From: Siniperca chuatsi
Taxonomy: Eukaryota > Chordata > Actinopteri > Centrarchiformes > Sinipercidae
Reading direction: 5' to 3'
Length of the DNA: 64,000 nucleotides
NCBI RefSeq assembly: GCF_020085105.1
Contig: NC_058053.1
Span: 14,470,888-14,534,887 of the forward strand
Made by a program: the position numbers and the translations under genes
Notes under the pieces: model-generated
What the model saw: the letters and a program-made list of their open reading frames with translations, nothing else
Databases searched by the model: none
What the model was told of the DNA's origin: nothing
Part shown: positions 15,268-28,354 of the stretch, in pieces
How the letters are laid out: each line of letters opens with the position of its first letter
How positions within the stretch are numbered: position 1 is the first letter of the stretch

Positions 15268-17130
15268 CACCAGAGACCTTGGCTCAAATTAAGTACGCAC
15301 TGGGGTCTTCATTGTAGTCCACTGTCCACCTCAATGTCAAACCAACAGAGATAACATCCACAAAACTACAGTCTGGAGATAGTATATGTTAAGTGCTCCT
15401 TTAGGGACATGTGTCAACTAAAGAAGAAAAAACACACACACACGAAACATTATTTTAACCTGTATCACAATGTCTTAAATTATCTTTGGTTATAAGTTTA
15501 ATTGTATGCACAAAGAAAACACTTGCATGACAGTGAAGTTATCTCAGTGTGACATGCTGACCTCAGGTTCAGTCGATTTCATCTCGCGAACAGCCCCATT
15601 CAGAGATTTCATATGACTTTCCTTTAGTGCAGTAGTCCACTACTGAGGTGAGCTACCAGTAACGTTAGCTAAGTTCAGTTTGCTAACACGGTACTCACGT
15701 GGATGTGGAATCAATCCCTTAAAATGACTGACAACCCCATATTAGCCCAGCTACCTGGATTCTTAGCTATATTTCTACATATTATATAAATCCAAACACT
15801 ATATATCTAACACAAATAGATTACAGTCATTAAAATCGCCCATTCAAAGTCAAAATTACCTAGCATGTGTGCAATAATATTTCACTTCCGTAGCCAGTGA
15901 CATAAGGGAGTTGGAGGATTTTGAAACCCTGGGTTTTGCCTCTCAGGCAGTAGCTCATACATGCTGGGGAGGTCGAGAACGTGATTAACTAGCAAACCAG
16001 TTGTTCTGAGGAATTCATTACGGTGTTTTCCTAGTGTAAATACATCGCATACAACTGCTAGTTACCCTTCTGTATCACTCAGAAAATATAAATCAACTTC
16101 ACAGGGCCCTGTTTTCCCTAACACCGGTTGCAACCTCAGACCTCTGTGCGTTACTGGTCCGGTCATGTAGAGTTTCCTGCATAAACACTCTGTGAAACGT
16201 CAAAGAGCTTTTCTTACGTGTTACTCAGGAGCTGGTTGGAGCTAAGCGCACGGAAATGAGTGACGTGGATGATTTAAGCAGCCCGAGAGAGAATTGTACC
16301 TAACAGGTTAATCTCAGGGAATAAATCCCCAAGGCATCCCCAGCTACGCGCCCCGCTGCGTTGACTGGCGCACGATTCTCGAAATACATTGACGTCCCTG
16401 CCGCGCCATCTTTAGAAAACAGTGAGCTCAACACTGAATGAAACTTAATTTTCGTCGTTTGAGAGGACTGCTCGCTGTATGGAGTGATATACTTGGGTTT
16501 CCGGGTGATGTGATTTTGCATTAAGTATGTCTTAGCGATATGTGTGTGTAGTTAATATGTCGAAATTGTATGGTACACGTTATGAATCCCTCGACATGTT
16601 GTCTGTTGGAGGCTAGGTGAACTTGCTAATGCTAACACCAGGCCTAACGCCAGGCGACCGTATGAAACCATAGCGATATAATCCAGAGTAGTGAGTGTGT
16701 GAGCGGGGGCATTTGTGATGGTTAAACACTAAAAAGTATCTTTGCATTTGGCTCCACAGGTCAAGTGAGATTTCAGACGCATTGCTATTTAGTTAAGTCA
16801 AAAACTAACGAACATTAGCTAGTCTAATTTTGCTTGTTTTTGACCAGCTGCTGTTGCGGCGTTAACGGAGTCAGTGACGTTTATTCTGTATATTTGATAT
16901 CTTGTAAGTGATCAGCAACGATTTACAGTCAACACATTTATGATTTATTTTGCATCATATGGTTTTCAGTAGCATTTAAAGAAATCGTTCAGCTAGTAGG
17001 TGTGCAGGATTTTCTAGACAATTCCGGCTGTTAATTGACATCCTACTGACAAGTTATTAATTGCTAATTTTTTCACTTATCTTTGTGATATCTGTGTTTC
17101 TCACCTTCAGGTGTTTGATCAGTAGAGGTC
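15268..17130. promoter_or_regulatory. head-to-head fastkd1/ppig promoter region
   Basis: The two start codons are 1.86 kb apart on opposite strands. An ETS-type core CACTTCCG at 15883-15890 suits a fastkd1 promoter. A CpG-rich patch at 16330-16410 that contains CGCCATCTT (YY1-type) suits a ppig first exon. The ppig start codon lies in an exon that begins at 17111 after a clear acceptor (CACCTTCAG), so ppig has at least one non-coding upstream exon here; its borders cannot be fixed from sequence alone. Confidence 0.5.
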
Positions 17131-20100
17131 ATGGGGATCAAGGTTCAGCGCACTCGGTGCTTCCTTGACATTGGAATCAGTAATGTGCTCGGTAAGAAAC
17201 AAACCTCAACTTTCTAGCTTCTTACTGATGTATTCACACAGTTCAGTTTATTATGTAATTATAGCTAAAACTAATGCAGTTTAATACGACAGCTCTGCAA
17301 TACATATTACCTCCACTAATGTTATACTGCTCAATTTTTGTAGAAAACGTTTTAGAGATGTGTTGATTCAACTGTAAGGTCATTTTGGAGACTGTCGTTT
17401 GTGCTGCTGTTTTGAATTGTATAGTAGTATACTAAACATTGTTTCTAATATTTAGATTACCATCATTGATTTATATGGGGTGGGCAGAATATTAGAAACA
17501 CCTCTCAGTATAATGCAATACAGTTCAACAGTTAGCGCCACAAACTACAGCCTCCAAAATTACCATAAAGTCTCTTAAAGGGTTTCAGTTGGATATCACT
17601 AGACTGCATTAGTTTTAATTAGTTGCACCAAATGAACTTACAAGTAAGGTCATTTCTCATCACGATAAACAAAACTAAGTAAGTAACGATGCTCTTTCTT
17701 CTCAGTCGGCAGAGTTGTGGTAGAATTATTTTCAGACATCTGTCCCAAAACTTGTGAAAACTTCAGATGCCTCTGCACAGGTAAATAATGTTGTCGTCGT
17801 CCCCCCCCCCACACACACAAGAATGTGTCAGAAAACGTTTTACTTCATGGCACAGTTTAATATTAATATGAACTTTGGTTTCATTCAGGTGAGAGAGGCA
17901 TTGGTAAAGGAACTCAGAAACCCCTGCACTACAAAGGATGCCTGTTCCATCGAATTGTGAAAGACTTTATGATTCAAGGAGGAGACTTCAGTGAAGGTGA
18001 GTTAATAAAGGTTGAAGGTTGTGAACGATCTATTTAGCTTAAAACACCTATGGTTTAATTCCGAATATGGCACATATAAGGCAGGATTGTGGTTACTGAC
18101 TGCAAGTTTTTCTGTGTTAATACCATCACTGTCAGTTCTTACCTGCTACATATGCAGATGGTGTCTGTCATAATGAAAGCATCAGCAAAGCTTAACATTA
18201 ACCTAACTCACTCTATTTGAATAACCAGTAACTAAGTTTTATTACATCATAAATCTCTTTCCTATAGCAGCTCCCTTGCTTATGTTTTATTTGTTCTCTG
18301 ACATCTAGGCAATGGAAGAGGAGGCGAATCCATCTATGGAGGCTTTTTTGAAGGTAAAGAGGCCACAGTCAGAGCTGTCTGTTGTTATCCAAACCAACGT
18401 TGGCTTCAAGATGGCAGTACAATCTTATCCTTTTCCCCCAGATGAAAGCTTTGCCGTTAAACACAACAAGGAGTACCTGCTGTCTATGGCCAATAGAGGC
18501 AAAGATACAAATGGATCACAGTTTTTTATGTAAGCACTGTCTTTTCCTGTGTGTTTATAGATTTGATGCATTATTAGTTCATTCTGTCGTCCCTAAGCCA
18601 TGCAAATAATTATATGCCCTTTTTTTTCTTGAATGGCCTGCTGTGACGCTTCAGAACAACAAAACCCTCACCACATCTGGATGGGTAAGTGCTGCTCGAC
18701 TGCATCTGAAATGCTGATTGATTGCATAGTGTACACTATGTTGTGCTTGTCTTAGATCAACATAGCTAAAGCTCAACACCACTGTATTTTCTCAGTGTCC
18801 ATGTGGTTTTTGGTCATGTGATTTCTGGCCAAGAGGTTGTTCAAACCATGGAGAGCCAGAAAACAGACCCTAATAGCAGACCATATGCTGATGTGAAGGT
18901 TTTGAACTGTGGAGAGCTCATCCCTAAATCTAAAGGTTTGTTTGTGTGAAGCATTTTTGCGTACTTTCAAAATAAGTTTCAAGCTTCAACTTGTGATTTG
19001 TCTGCCGCTGTTGTCGGAGTGAATACAGTTTTTAGATATTAAAAAGCAGTGCTTCTAACAGACTCTGAAATGTTTGCAGCAAAGAAAGAGGAAAAAAAGA
19101 GAGAGCGAGCCTCTTCCAGTTCCAGCAGTAGCTCCAGCGACTCTGCGAGCTCATCAGCATCCTCCTCTGATTCTGAAGAATCTGAGAAAGAATCAAAGAA
19201 GAGGAAAAAGAAGGCGAAAAAGCTAAAAAAGAAGCATAAGAAGGAAAAGAAAAGGTACCTAATTTATTCTAATTTTCACTGTTTGCAGTTTAAACAGTAC
19301 CTAATGTCTCCATTCTGAACTGCATTGCTTTCCTAGGTCAGAGGCTGAAAGTGCAGAAGAGAAAGAACAAGAAGAGTTGGTTACATCTACTGTACGTCCT
19401 GAAGAAATTCCACCCATCCCAGAGAACCGATTCCTCATGAGGAGGAGTCCCCAGGCGGTCCAGAAGTCAAAAGAGGAGGCTGAAAAGGATCCCCGAAATA
19501 AAGATGAAAGGCCAAGAGAGAGGTTAGTCTGCTTGAGCAACAGCACGTCGTGACAAACATCCAAACCTAATGCCAGTGTCTGTTCATTTTCATGCCTTGT
19601 TTTTTTTCTTTCTCTCTCTCTCTAGTACTGGCATAACATTTAATTCTCAGTCAGCATATCACAGAAGACTAGTGATGACGCGATCCGGGAGGAAGATAAA
19701 AGGCAGGGGTCCAAGGGTAGGTGCACTGAACCAATGAGAAGAGCTCAGTTAAAATTGTGTCCACTTGTCACAATTCATACTGTGTCTAATGAGACTGGAA
19801 TATGTCAAGTTGCTTTTAAAAGGTAGTGACAGATACAATTTAATTTTACCATTTCTAAACACTTTAATTGCAGTTTTGTAAGATTTCTGTCTTGACCAGT
19901 GTTGGTTCCAGTCTGTTTAGAGTCTGTATAGAACAGAAGTAAGTGGGTTGTCATTTCTCCCATCCAGCGGTATCGGACTCCGTCGCGCTCTCGTTCAAGG
20001 TCCAGAGATCGTTTTCGGCGCAGTGAAACCCCTCCACACTGGCGTCAGGAGATGCACCGTCAGAGGATGAGGCCAGTCACTGGAGAGCGCTGGATCAAGG

Positions 20101-21795
20101 GTGACAAGTAAGATAGCCTCACTTGGACTTATTAAAGAGTATTTAAACACACTGTTTGTAGTCAGTCTTTGTTATGTGTTTTGTCAGATGTGTTTGAGCC
20201 TCGTCTGAAAAGACATTTTGGGTCACAGTTAAGAATGTAAAGTGCAAAAACAATACAAGTCAGTGTGGACAACTACATCTTTTAAAATCCAAAGCTTTCA
20301 TGTTCAAGTAGGCAGAAAAGAATATACTTTAGTGTCGCCCTGGGGAAATATATGGAATTGGATATATGCAATATATAAGGCTATATTTGAACATTTTTAA
20401 ATGTATTCTGCCAATCAGAGGCCTTAACTTCATTTGATTGCAAACTGGCATATATTAACATCCCTTCAGTGTGCCTAGCAGTGATGAAATGTTTGACATA
20501 AAACAAGCAAACCTTTCTGGGTCGTAGCAAGTGGTGGGTATCTGAAATGTTCTTAGATATAAATTGTAGATGAAATGCAAAGGCATTTTTGTTACTTCTA
20601 ATATTTCAAAGCTGATCTGTGTCATTGAACTGTGATAATATTTCAAGAACCTGCATTATGTAAGTAGATAATTAAAATGTTTTCTGAGCTTTTGAGTAAT
20701 GTGTCTAACAAACAAATGTATCAGCTATCGTTGCTCCATAATGTTGCCTGATGTTAGTTGTCATGTTGTGTAGGTGACATTTTTTCTGCACTGTTTTACA
20801 GAGGTGACATGAATGAGGACAAGGAGGAGGCTGCTAAAGCTCCAAGAAGAGAGAGACGGACCTCCAACACAAAGCAAGAACACACAACTGAGGGTAAAAA
20901 ACCCAAGAAAACTCATAGATCCAAAAGCAAAGAAGAGGACGATGTTGAGAAGGACGAGAAGCATAGCAAACACAAGGCAAAGAAAAGAGAGAAATCTCGA
21001 AGCCGCAGTAAAAGCAGAGAAAAGAGTAGGAGGTCAAAAAGCAGAGAGAAGGCTCACAAGCACAAAAGTAATGACAGAAGAGGTCGCTCAAGGAGCAAAG
21101 ACCGAAATGCTAATAAGAAAGAAAAGGAGTCAGAATCTGATCACAACAAAGAAAGAAATAAGGGTCATGAGTCGGATAAAAAGCATAAAGAGGATACCAA
21201 AGGAAGAAATGGTGAGAGAACTAGGGCAAAGTCACAAAGCAAGGAAAAAACAGCCACAAAAGATGGGCACAGATCAAGTAGCAGGAATAGGGATAGGAGT
21301 GGACCTGCAGTATCAAAAGACAAGGAAGAAAAACGAGAAAAAGACAGAGAGAGGGGCAGAGAACGTAGCAGGAGTCAGGAAAGACGACACAACAGTGAAA
21401 GGGAGAATAAGAGGCGAGGAACATCCAGGGATAAGGAACATCGAACAAGAAGTCCAGACAGAAACAAGCCTAGAGACGCGCACAGAAGCAGGCGCTCCAG
21501 GAGCAGGAGTAACAAGAGAGACCACAGCAAAGATGGGTCATCTCATAGAAAGGACAAAGACAGAGAAGCTGCCAACCAAAGGCGAAGACGTGGCAGCAGC
21601 TCTGAGAGTGATAGAGACGAGAAAAGGAAGAGTCAAAAGAGCCCAGATTCCAAACGGAGCCGAGCAAAAAGTACCTCTAAATCCAAAGACAGAAAAAGCC
21701 CGGCCAAACCAAGACCAGATAGTACAAAAGGCAAAGACAGAAACAACAGCAAGAGGAATAAATCAAGCACTAGCTCTAGCTCTGACAGCGACTGA
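17131..21795 (+). CDS. ppig: peptidyl-prolyl isomerase G (SR-cyclophilin)
   Basis: Twelve coding exons: 17131-17191, 17706-17780, 17889-17996, 18309-18353, 18442-18529, 18655-18684, 18796-18935, 19080-19254, 19337-19522, 19626-19716, 19968-20107, 20802-21795. They give 710 aa (human 754). The N-terminal cyclophilin domain (about residues 8-180) keeps Arg67 and Phe72 of [14 protein letters not shown], and Gln123 and Phe125 of NGSQFF. His133 stands where cyclophilin A has the cyclosporin-contacting Trp121. Next come a poly-Ser stretch (about 194-215), a Lys-rich nuclear signal, the conserved [17 protein letters not shown] block, and a long Arg/Ser/Lys-rich tail encoded mainly by the 994-nt last exon. 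PPIG works in nuclear speckles and binds the RNA polymerase II C-terminal domain and splicing factors. Intron 1 of the coding part holds a foldback MITE. Confidence 0.96.
17247..17636. mobile_element. foldback MITE in ppig intron
   Basis: The left arm (TTTATTA...TAGCTAAAACTAATGCAGT) and the right arm (ACTGCATTAGTTTTAATTAG...) are inverted copies. The two halves are largely complementary along their whole length, and the centre reads ATTTATATGGGGTGGGCAGAATA. About 390 bp, no coding capacity. It is the same family as 50403-50786 in ssb. Confidence 0.7.
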
Positions 21796-23280
21796 GCCTG
21801 TGATGATATCCTAACGGAATAGATGGGAGTTTTGAAGTCCCTATTTTATACCCATTACACATGTAGTATGCAGCAGCAGCTTAGTGGGACTCATTCACAT
21901 TCCTCATTCAGTGCAGTTCAGCCAAAGCTAACATGATTGTACAAAGGTCTGTCAAAGCTAATTCCCAAAACTGTTAAGAAGTGTGAGTTAAACTTGCAAT
22001 GACAGACTAGCAGCATCATGTGAGCTTTGGCTGAACTATGGGCCTCATTTTGGCACTGAATGGAAAATGCCCCCATTAAGTGCATGACACTGTTGATGGG
22101 TAGCTGAAGCTGCACTGCAGCCAGTTTAGAGAGAAGGATTTGTGACTGAAAAACAAAACTCACCTACAGTGTGTACTGCATTAGCAGCGAGTGGAAAAGT
22201 ACCATGAATTTTTTTTATTATTATTATTGTTTGTGACCAGAGGAAGTCAGTTTATGGGCTGTTTTTGTTGTTTTTTTTAGTTCATTGGTAAATTATATTT
22301 TGGCTTTATAATAGTTACAATTTCAGACTGTTTGTAAAAATAAAAAAATACTCAATATTTTACAGCAAAAGAGATTCTTTTTAATGTCTTTTTCCCCCCG
22401 AGGACATTTTCTCCTGGAATTTGTTTTAATGTTATTTGACGCAGTGGGTTTAGGGGATAAGGACTGTCTTTAAGTTTGGAAAATATCTGTTACTTGTCAA
22501 GTTATTTTTACTACAACAAGCAATCTGGAAGAGAACACTCATCATTTCTTGCATGCTTATCCCTGCCATCGTTAGATGAAATATGTACTTCTTTTTTTTT
22601 TTGTACATCCACGACCTTTTACTGTAATCCTGTTTGTTAACCAGTTTTGAGATACCTCTGGTTTGTTTTTTGAATGGAAAAAATGTAATGCTGTACGTAC
22701 AACATAAAATCAATTTGTATAAATTGTGTTTGTGCAAGTTGGTTTTAACAAGAACTCGACTGCAGTGTAGAATGTAATAAAAGGCTCAAACTTGGATTTT
22801 AATCAATTGTTTTAATATTCTGTAAATGCTGTCACAAACAATATCTATTGGAGGCCCAAACATTATTAGCATCCAAAATTACGGTAATTAACAGTTACAG
22901 GAAATTTACACTGTGCTGTTAACATTTTGTCATCCAGTGTCAGGTTCAATAACTGCAGTGGTGATTAATCGCTCGGTTCAGTGTCAACTAGAGTCCATAT
23001 TTTTATCCTGGATGAGTCATCTTCTCTGCTAGGGGAAGTTCACATACAACGTTCACAGAACATTTTGCGTGATTAATTTCAAACTATTTTGTCTGTGTTA
23101 TGCCCTCACTGCAACGTTCTCACAATGTTGACAAGTTTCTCTACAGAATGTGAGGAACATTACAGAAGTTTGTAATAAATTGTAGACCTAAAACCTTCAG
23201 AGAATCGTCGTGAGAACGTTGTCTAAAGCACATATTACTGTACGTAACGAACACTGTAGAACATCCCTGCAGAAGTTTTG
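21796..23280. other. ppig 3' UTR and tail-to-tail gap with cfap210
   Basis: Two + strand AATAAA signals (22339-22344 and 22776-22781) could end ppig mRNAs of two lengths. From about 22950 to 23240 the sequence contains repeated ACGTTC/GAACGTT words (AACGTTCACAGAACATT, GAGAACGTTGT) and looks like an unnamed dispersed repeat. No exon is seen. Confidence 0.5.
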
Positions 23281-23708
23281 TGTCCAAAATCACTCCTTAT
23301 TTACTATATAGTGTAAAAAAACTATGTACTATATAGTGCTGTCAAAAATTTCAACAATGGGACTAAAAAAGTAGACTCCATGGCATGGAAAGTATATTGG
23401 AGGCAATTTTATGCCTTTTATAAGTGACGACAGCAAGTGAGGGAGAGAGATGGGGACGACAGGTTCCTGGCTGCACATGAACTGGGGATGTTGCAGTTTA
23501 GGTCCTTGTCTTAAGCACCTAGGCCACCAAGATTCCCCATGTACACTATTTTAATCCCACAATGCAATGCATCATATTTTATAAAATATGAAAGTCGTGC
23601 AGCACTACACCTGTATGTGGTTCCAATTCCAATTTACGATTGACAATAGAGCAAACTATTGAGTGTCTATTATATACGGAGTAGTGACTGAGGGAGTGAT
23701 TTCGGACA
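23281..23708. mobile_element. short inverted-repeat element 3' of cfap210
   Basis: The left end TGTCCAAAATCACTCC and the inverted right end GGGAGTGATTTCGGACA pair with one mismatch in the outer 16 bases. The inner sequence has TACTATATAGTG twice. It is a non-coding, 428-bp MITE-like element of a type common in teleosts, ending about 95 bases from the cfap210 stop codon. Confidence 0.6.
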
Positions 23709-23803
23709 GCCTTTGTAAAAATATTTTAAGGCTGTTATTAAAACATTCAGTATCTTCAAAGATGGCAAATTTAGGGGAACATTCTTGGAACCAAATTTGC
23801 CTA

Positions 23804-26800
23804 TCACCATGTAAATCCAAGTCTCCTCTTTGCTTCATGAATATCTACAGCCTCATGAAGCTTTTTAATGTTCTGGGTGGCACCAGAGACGTATTTGGGC
23901 ATTTGAGCACCAGTACTGTCCTTAACGAGGTAGCGAGGCCTGACTGCACTAGAAGCGGGACCAAGCCCTCCTCCGATCCCTTCCCTTGCAGCTTTGCAAA
24001 GAGGAAACACATTTCGCTGAGCCTCCGCCGCTGCGTTGATGATGTGCTGTGAATACTGCTGAAACTGGTTTTCCTCTTCAGCAGTGAGCTCTGTGTTCTT
24101 CGCTTCAAACTCGTGCTCTTCTCTCCTCAGCTGCTGATGCCTGGCACTTTTTTCAGCCTATATATGAAAGATAAACGTCAAACAAGTTTTCTATCAGAGA
24201 ACAAACTAAAATTGTGCATTTTTGCAATGATGTGGAGGAGATAGTTTCAACGTAACCATTTGTGTGGCATTGAAGTCTTGTATTTTTCTTCCATCTTCTT
24301 TGATCTTCTGAGCCTTCAGTTGTTGTTTCTCAGAAAATATTCTGTCAGCCTCTATCTTGGCCAGAAGTGTTTCTCGGGTGTTCTGCTTTGCCATTTTGTC
24401 CCTCTGCTCCTTTTCTTGTCTCTGATGAAACACAGTTTGTGATACAGGTGTGATAACATTTTGTTAGCTGTAGCTGGATTAACTTTTCACAAGTCTCAGG
24501 TGAACCCAGATTTCACTGCAGCTATATATATTTTTAAAAAAAAGAATCATCTACACCTTTTTTTAACCTACAGGTTATGACCCCACATACGTGACCAAGA
24601 AGACGTTTGATATTACTGGCTTGACGAAAGCTTTATGCTCCAGTAACTTTGTATTTTGCAGGTCATTAGATGCAGCGTCTGAATTTACCATGACTTCTCT
24701 GTGTGCAGCGATCGACTTCAGCATATTAGCCCTCCTCTCCTCCTCCTCCCACTGCTTTTGAGCCTGTTTTGCATCCTGCTCAGCGACAGCCTTTGTGATC
24801 CGCTGCTCCTCACTGACAGTTTGCTCCTGCTGTGTGATTGTCAGTTTGTTCATGATCTTCTCTCTGCGCAGCTGGGCCTCTCTGAAGAATGAAACAACTC
24901 ACAAGTATGATTGTACAAACCAGGGATCCATTGTCACTGTATGTTTGACATGTCTAGACAGATGACTGGGTGTTTATTGTTTTTTCTGGGTCTCACCTAA
25001 ACAATTCTCTTTCTTTGTCTTTCCGTAACTTCATCATTTTTTGTTTTGCAGAGAGAAAAAGTTTCCTTTGCTCCTCTTTGGCCTCCTGTTTTTGTGCATC
25101 TGTCGCTCTTATGAGGTCCCTATTGGTGAGATGTTCCTGTAAATACAGAGTATACAATAGTAAACCCTATGTTATAAAATAAGGAAATAGGATCTACAAA
25201 TACTAGATACCCTGTGCTTCTAAGACCCTACCAGGTGAGCTTGCATAAGGTTTCTCTTCTGCTGTGCTTGTCTTTCTTCCTCCATTCTTTGCCCCCACTG
25301 ATAGAGCTCATGAAGGCGTTGGGTTTCCTCTCCATCCTTCTTGTTCTCTATCTTCTGTTGCTCTCTCACTAGCTTATTTTCCTTGATCCTAAAGAAAAGG
25401 AATCATACTCTGACGTGAAACAAACTATTTTTACTCAAGCCTTCTTCTCAGGTTCTTGTTTGAAATTCGTCACAACCAGGAACAGTTGAGCTGCACTATT
25501 ATACTTTACTGTAGCACCGTAACTCCATTTACAAAATGGGATGTTAAATGTATATTCTCGTGCAATTTTACCATACAGAAGACAAAATACAACAGTAATG
25601 CATATCTTTGAAATAGAGAGCACCATCATATCTATAATTCTATGAAGACCCTGACAACTGGTGCATCTGCGGCACGTTCAAAGCTGGTTGTTGGGTCTGA
25701 TGTGAGACTTACTGGTTTTTCAGGTCCTCTGCAATAGCCTGTCTCTCAAGCTTTTTCTGAAGTGCTTTCTCCTGCTCCTGTCTCAAGGCTTCGTCCTCTC
25801 TGGTCTTTACCATATCCATGAATTCTTTGTCCACATCTTTAGAGGCACTCTTGATTCTTTGCTTCAGTTCAATCTGAGCCTCCCTCTCCTTCAACACCTC
25901 TGTCAGCAAGAGCGCACGCTGTGGGGGGAGTAACAATGGTTCATTATCCCAAAAAAATCAATGTAAAGCCAAATGTGCAAGTGACACAATAATTTACAAG
26001 TGATACTAACATGTAATCCTTTAACATGGTCGGTTTGATAATACAGCTGTGTCTTGGCTTTCTCAATGGCCTCTTTCCGCTTCTGCTCCTGATATTTGGC
26101 CTCTTCTTTATCAGTCAATTTCCTTTTCTCCTCCTCAATCTGCTCCCGAATCTGCTTTGCCTCAAGCTTTTTTTGCCTTTGACCCTTTGATAAATGTGAA
26201 CATACAGTGTGTTAACCTTTTCGCTTTGCTGCAGTATATTGTGCTTTTTGCAACCTTACAAGCACATCTAATTTTAATAAAGCAAATTAAATTTGAGACC
26301 CCCCCACCCCACCCCCCATACAGGCAACTTACAGCGATGGTATTGGACCACAGTTTCACCACCTCTTTGGATTGCAAGTGCAGGGCCTCTCTCTGTTTAG
26401 CTGCCTCTCTCATACTCTCCTTGTCTTTATTAACCTGGTTCAGTTCATCTTGAATCCTCAGCCATTCAGCCTTGGTTAAGACAGTGACTTGTCGGAGGTC
26501 TGGTGGCTGGATCATCCTGCTGGCTTCCTCAGCTGAAGACACTATTAAAAAAAGGGAGGAAATTACCCTATGAAGACCTCCTGTAAGTCGAACACTACAT
26601 CTAGAACACAGAATTTTTAAGGGGACTGAAAATATACACCATCAGTTTGTGTAATTTGGGTTGAGGACTATACAGATTAATAATTAATAAGAGACAAGAG
26701 ACAATAAGAGACAAGTATACTTTTCTCCAGAATATTATGGGATGCATATACAGTATATTTCTTCCATGTTGGAAGGGATAACCGTTGCTGTGTGCCAAAC

Positions 26801-28354
26801 AAAGGTTGATATGTGTTCATATGAGCAGAGCCGTAGCTACCATTGAGCACACTAAGGTGATGTCCTCTGTATTGTTTCTGGGAAACAACGTAAGGAGCAT
26901 GTGTGTAATGTGTAAGGAATAGCAGATTTTTTAAGTGATATTATTTGTGATCATGAGATTATGTTTATCTATTATAATGGTACTGTACTGCCACCAAATT
27001 ATGAGTTGTCATAGTTATTGTTTGTGTTGTATAACATTTTTCCTTATGGCATATACAGATGGGTGACAAATTAAAGGAAAAACCAACATGAAGTGTTTTA
27101 GTATTGAGTCAGGCCACGAGCCTCCAGAACAGCTTCAGTGCTCTTTGCCAAGTCTGTGAACTCTATTGGAGGGATGAACACCATTCCTCCACAAGATATT
27201 CCCTCATTTATATATACAACCTTTATTTAGGCAGTGTAGTCCCTGACTACGACTGAAACCTTTTCTACAACCTTTATTTAATCAAGTCATCTCATTGAGA
27301 TCAAGATGTCTTTTGTGAGAGAGACCTGAGTACAGCAGATAAACATGGCCAGACAAAACACAAGGACATATAGCATCAGAGACAGCCACAGACTTCACTA
27401 AATAGATTTGAAGAGGAAAATTTATATTATATCATTTGGTGTCATGGTGCTGGTGGTGGAGATCATTGTCTTACACACTGGTCCAAAAGCTTCCATAGGT
27501 GTGAAACTGGGTTGAGATCTGGTGACTGTAAAGGCCGTAGCATTTTGTTCACGTCATTTTCAAACTCACCAAAACATCCAGTGAGCCCTGGTGAACAGAA
27601 GCATCTGCATTTGATATGTTTCTCCACTCGTTTATTCAGGTTTTACCTTTAATTTGTCCCCCGTCTGTATGTTAAACTGTAAATAAATAATGCTCTGAAA
27701 TCTGGATTTTGTTTTACACTGAATCAATTTACATTTGTCTGGTTTTTAGGCAAAAAAAAAAAACATTAAATAGATTTAAATGTAATGAATGGATTCAGTA
27801 TTTCTTCACCAGAATTACGTCTTGGGATTGTGAAGGCAGCTTTGTAACAGCAATTACAGAAAATATGATTTAACGCTACACATTTAATAAAATGAAGGGG
27901 AAAATTAACACAATCATAGAAATTCACAAAGGTTTCTTCGTGGGGTGCAGGAAGGGGGGCCTGGACTTTAAAATCCTGGCTATGGCCCTGCATATGAGAA
28001 ATATAAATAAATGCAAAACTAATACCGTACATTACTATCCCTCTTATCAAATATACCACTGTACAGGAAGTTGTTTTCTTTTGAAACAGGCTACATGTTT
28101 GCTCGTGGGCGTGACATTGGATGGATGCATAATAATTATATTAAACAACTCGTGCGTTTCCAGAGCCGCTCTTTCATTGTTCCGTTTGATGTTACAGGAC
28201 TTCAAGACTTATGTTGCCATCAAAGACTTACTTATTGTCTGTTAGCCATAACAGCTAGCCTACCTTCAGTAAGGTTAAAACAAACTCTGTCTCGGTAGCT
28301 CTCACCTCTCTTACTGGAGCCTCTTCGTCGGCCGTACTGAACCACCGATGCCAT
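23804..28354 (-). CDS. cfap210: cilia- and flagella-associated protein 210 (CCDC173)
   Basis: Nine coding exons, 5' to 3' on the minus strand: 28354-28306, 26541-26333, 26184-26011, 25918-25713, 25388-25232, 25136-24997, 24881-24689, 24421-24257, 24157-23804. They give 548 aa (human 552). Nearly the whole protein is a charged coiled coil rich in Glu, Lys, Gln and Arg. Recognised blocks include ALLLTEVLKEREAQIELKQR, NLMQAHLEHLTNRDLIRA and a conserved C-terminal patch (GIGGGLGP...NIKKLHEAVDIHEAKRRLGFTW). CFAP210 is a microtubule inner protein in the lumen of axonemal doublets in motile cilia and sperm. Intron 1 is 1.8 kb and holds a Tc1-type element with another repeat inside it. An X-box-like site lies about 145 bases upstream of the start codon. 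The start is the ATG giving MASVVQYGRRRGSSKR. Confidence 0.96.
27056..27667. mobile_element. non-autonomous Tc1/mariner-type element in cfap210 intron 1
   Basis: The left end is TA followed by CAGATGGGTGACAAATTAAA; the right end is the inverted TTTAATTTGTCCCCCGTCTG followed by TA. TA flanks and CAG...CTG ends are the Tc1/mariner hallmark. The inner sequence (GAGCCTCCAGAACAGCTTCA, GGGTTGAGATCTGGTGACTG) is a dispersed fish repeat. It has no transposase reading frame and is split by a second repeat (about 27211-27436). Confidence 0.65.
27211..27436. mobile_element. short repeat inserted into the Tc1-type element
   Basis: The host element reads ...CCCTCATTT before this insert and TCATTTGGTG... 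after it, so TCATTT appears to be duplicated at the junctions. The insert contains ACAACCTTTATTTA twice and CATCTCATTGAGATCAAGAT, a familiar teleost short interspersed repeat. No coding capacity. Confidence 0.5.

Noticed and set aside
20813-21814. A second 333-aa open frame on the + strand over the last ppig exon, and several minus-strand frames there
   Set aside because: The exon is a purine-rich Arg/Ser/Lys coding tract with few T bases, so stop codons are rare in other frames. The ppig frame alone continues the conserved protein.
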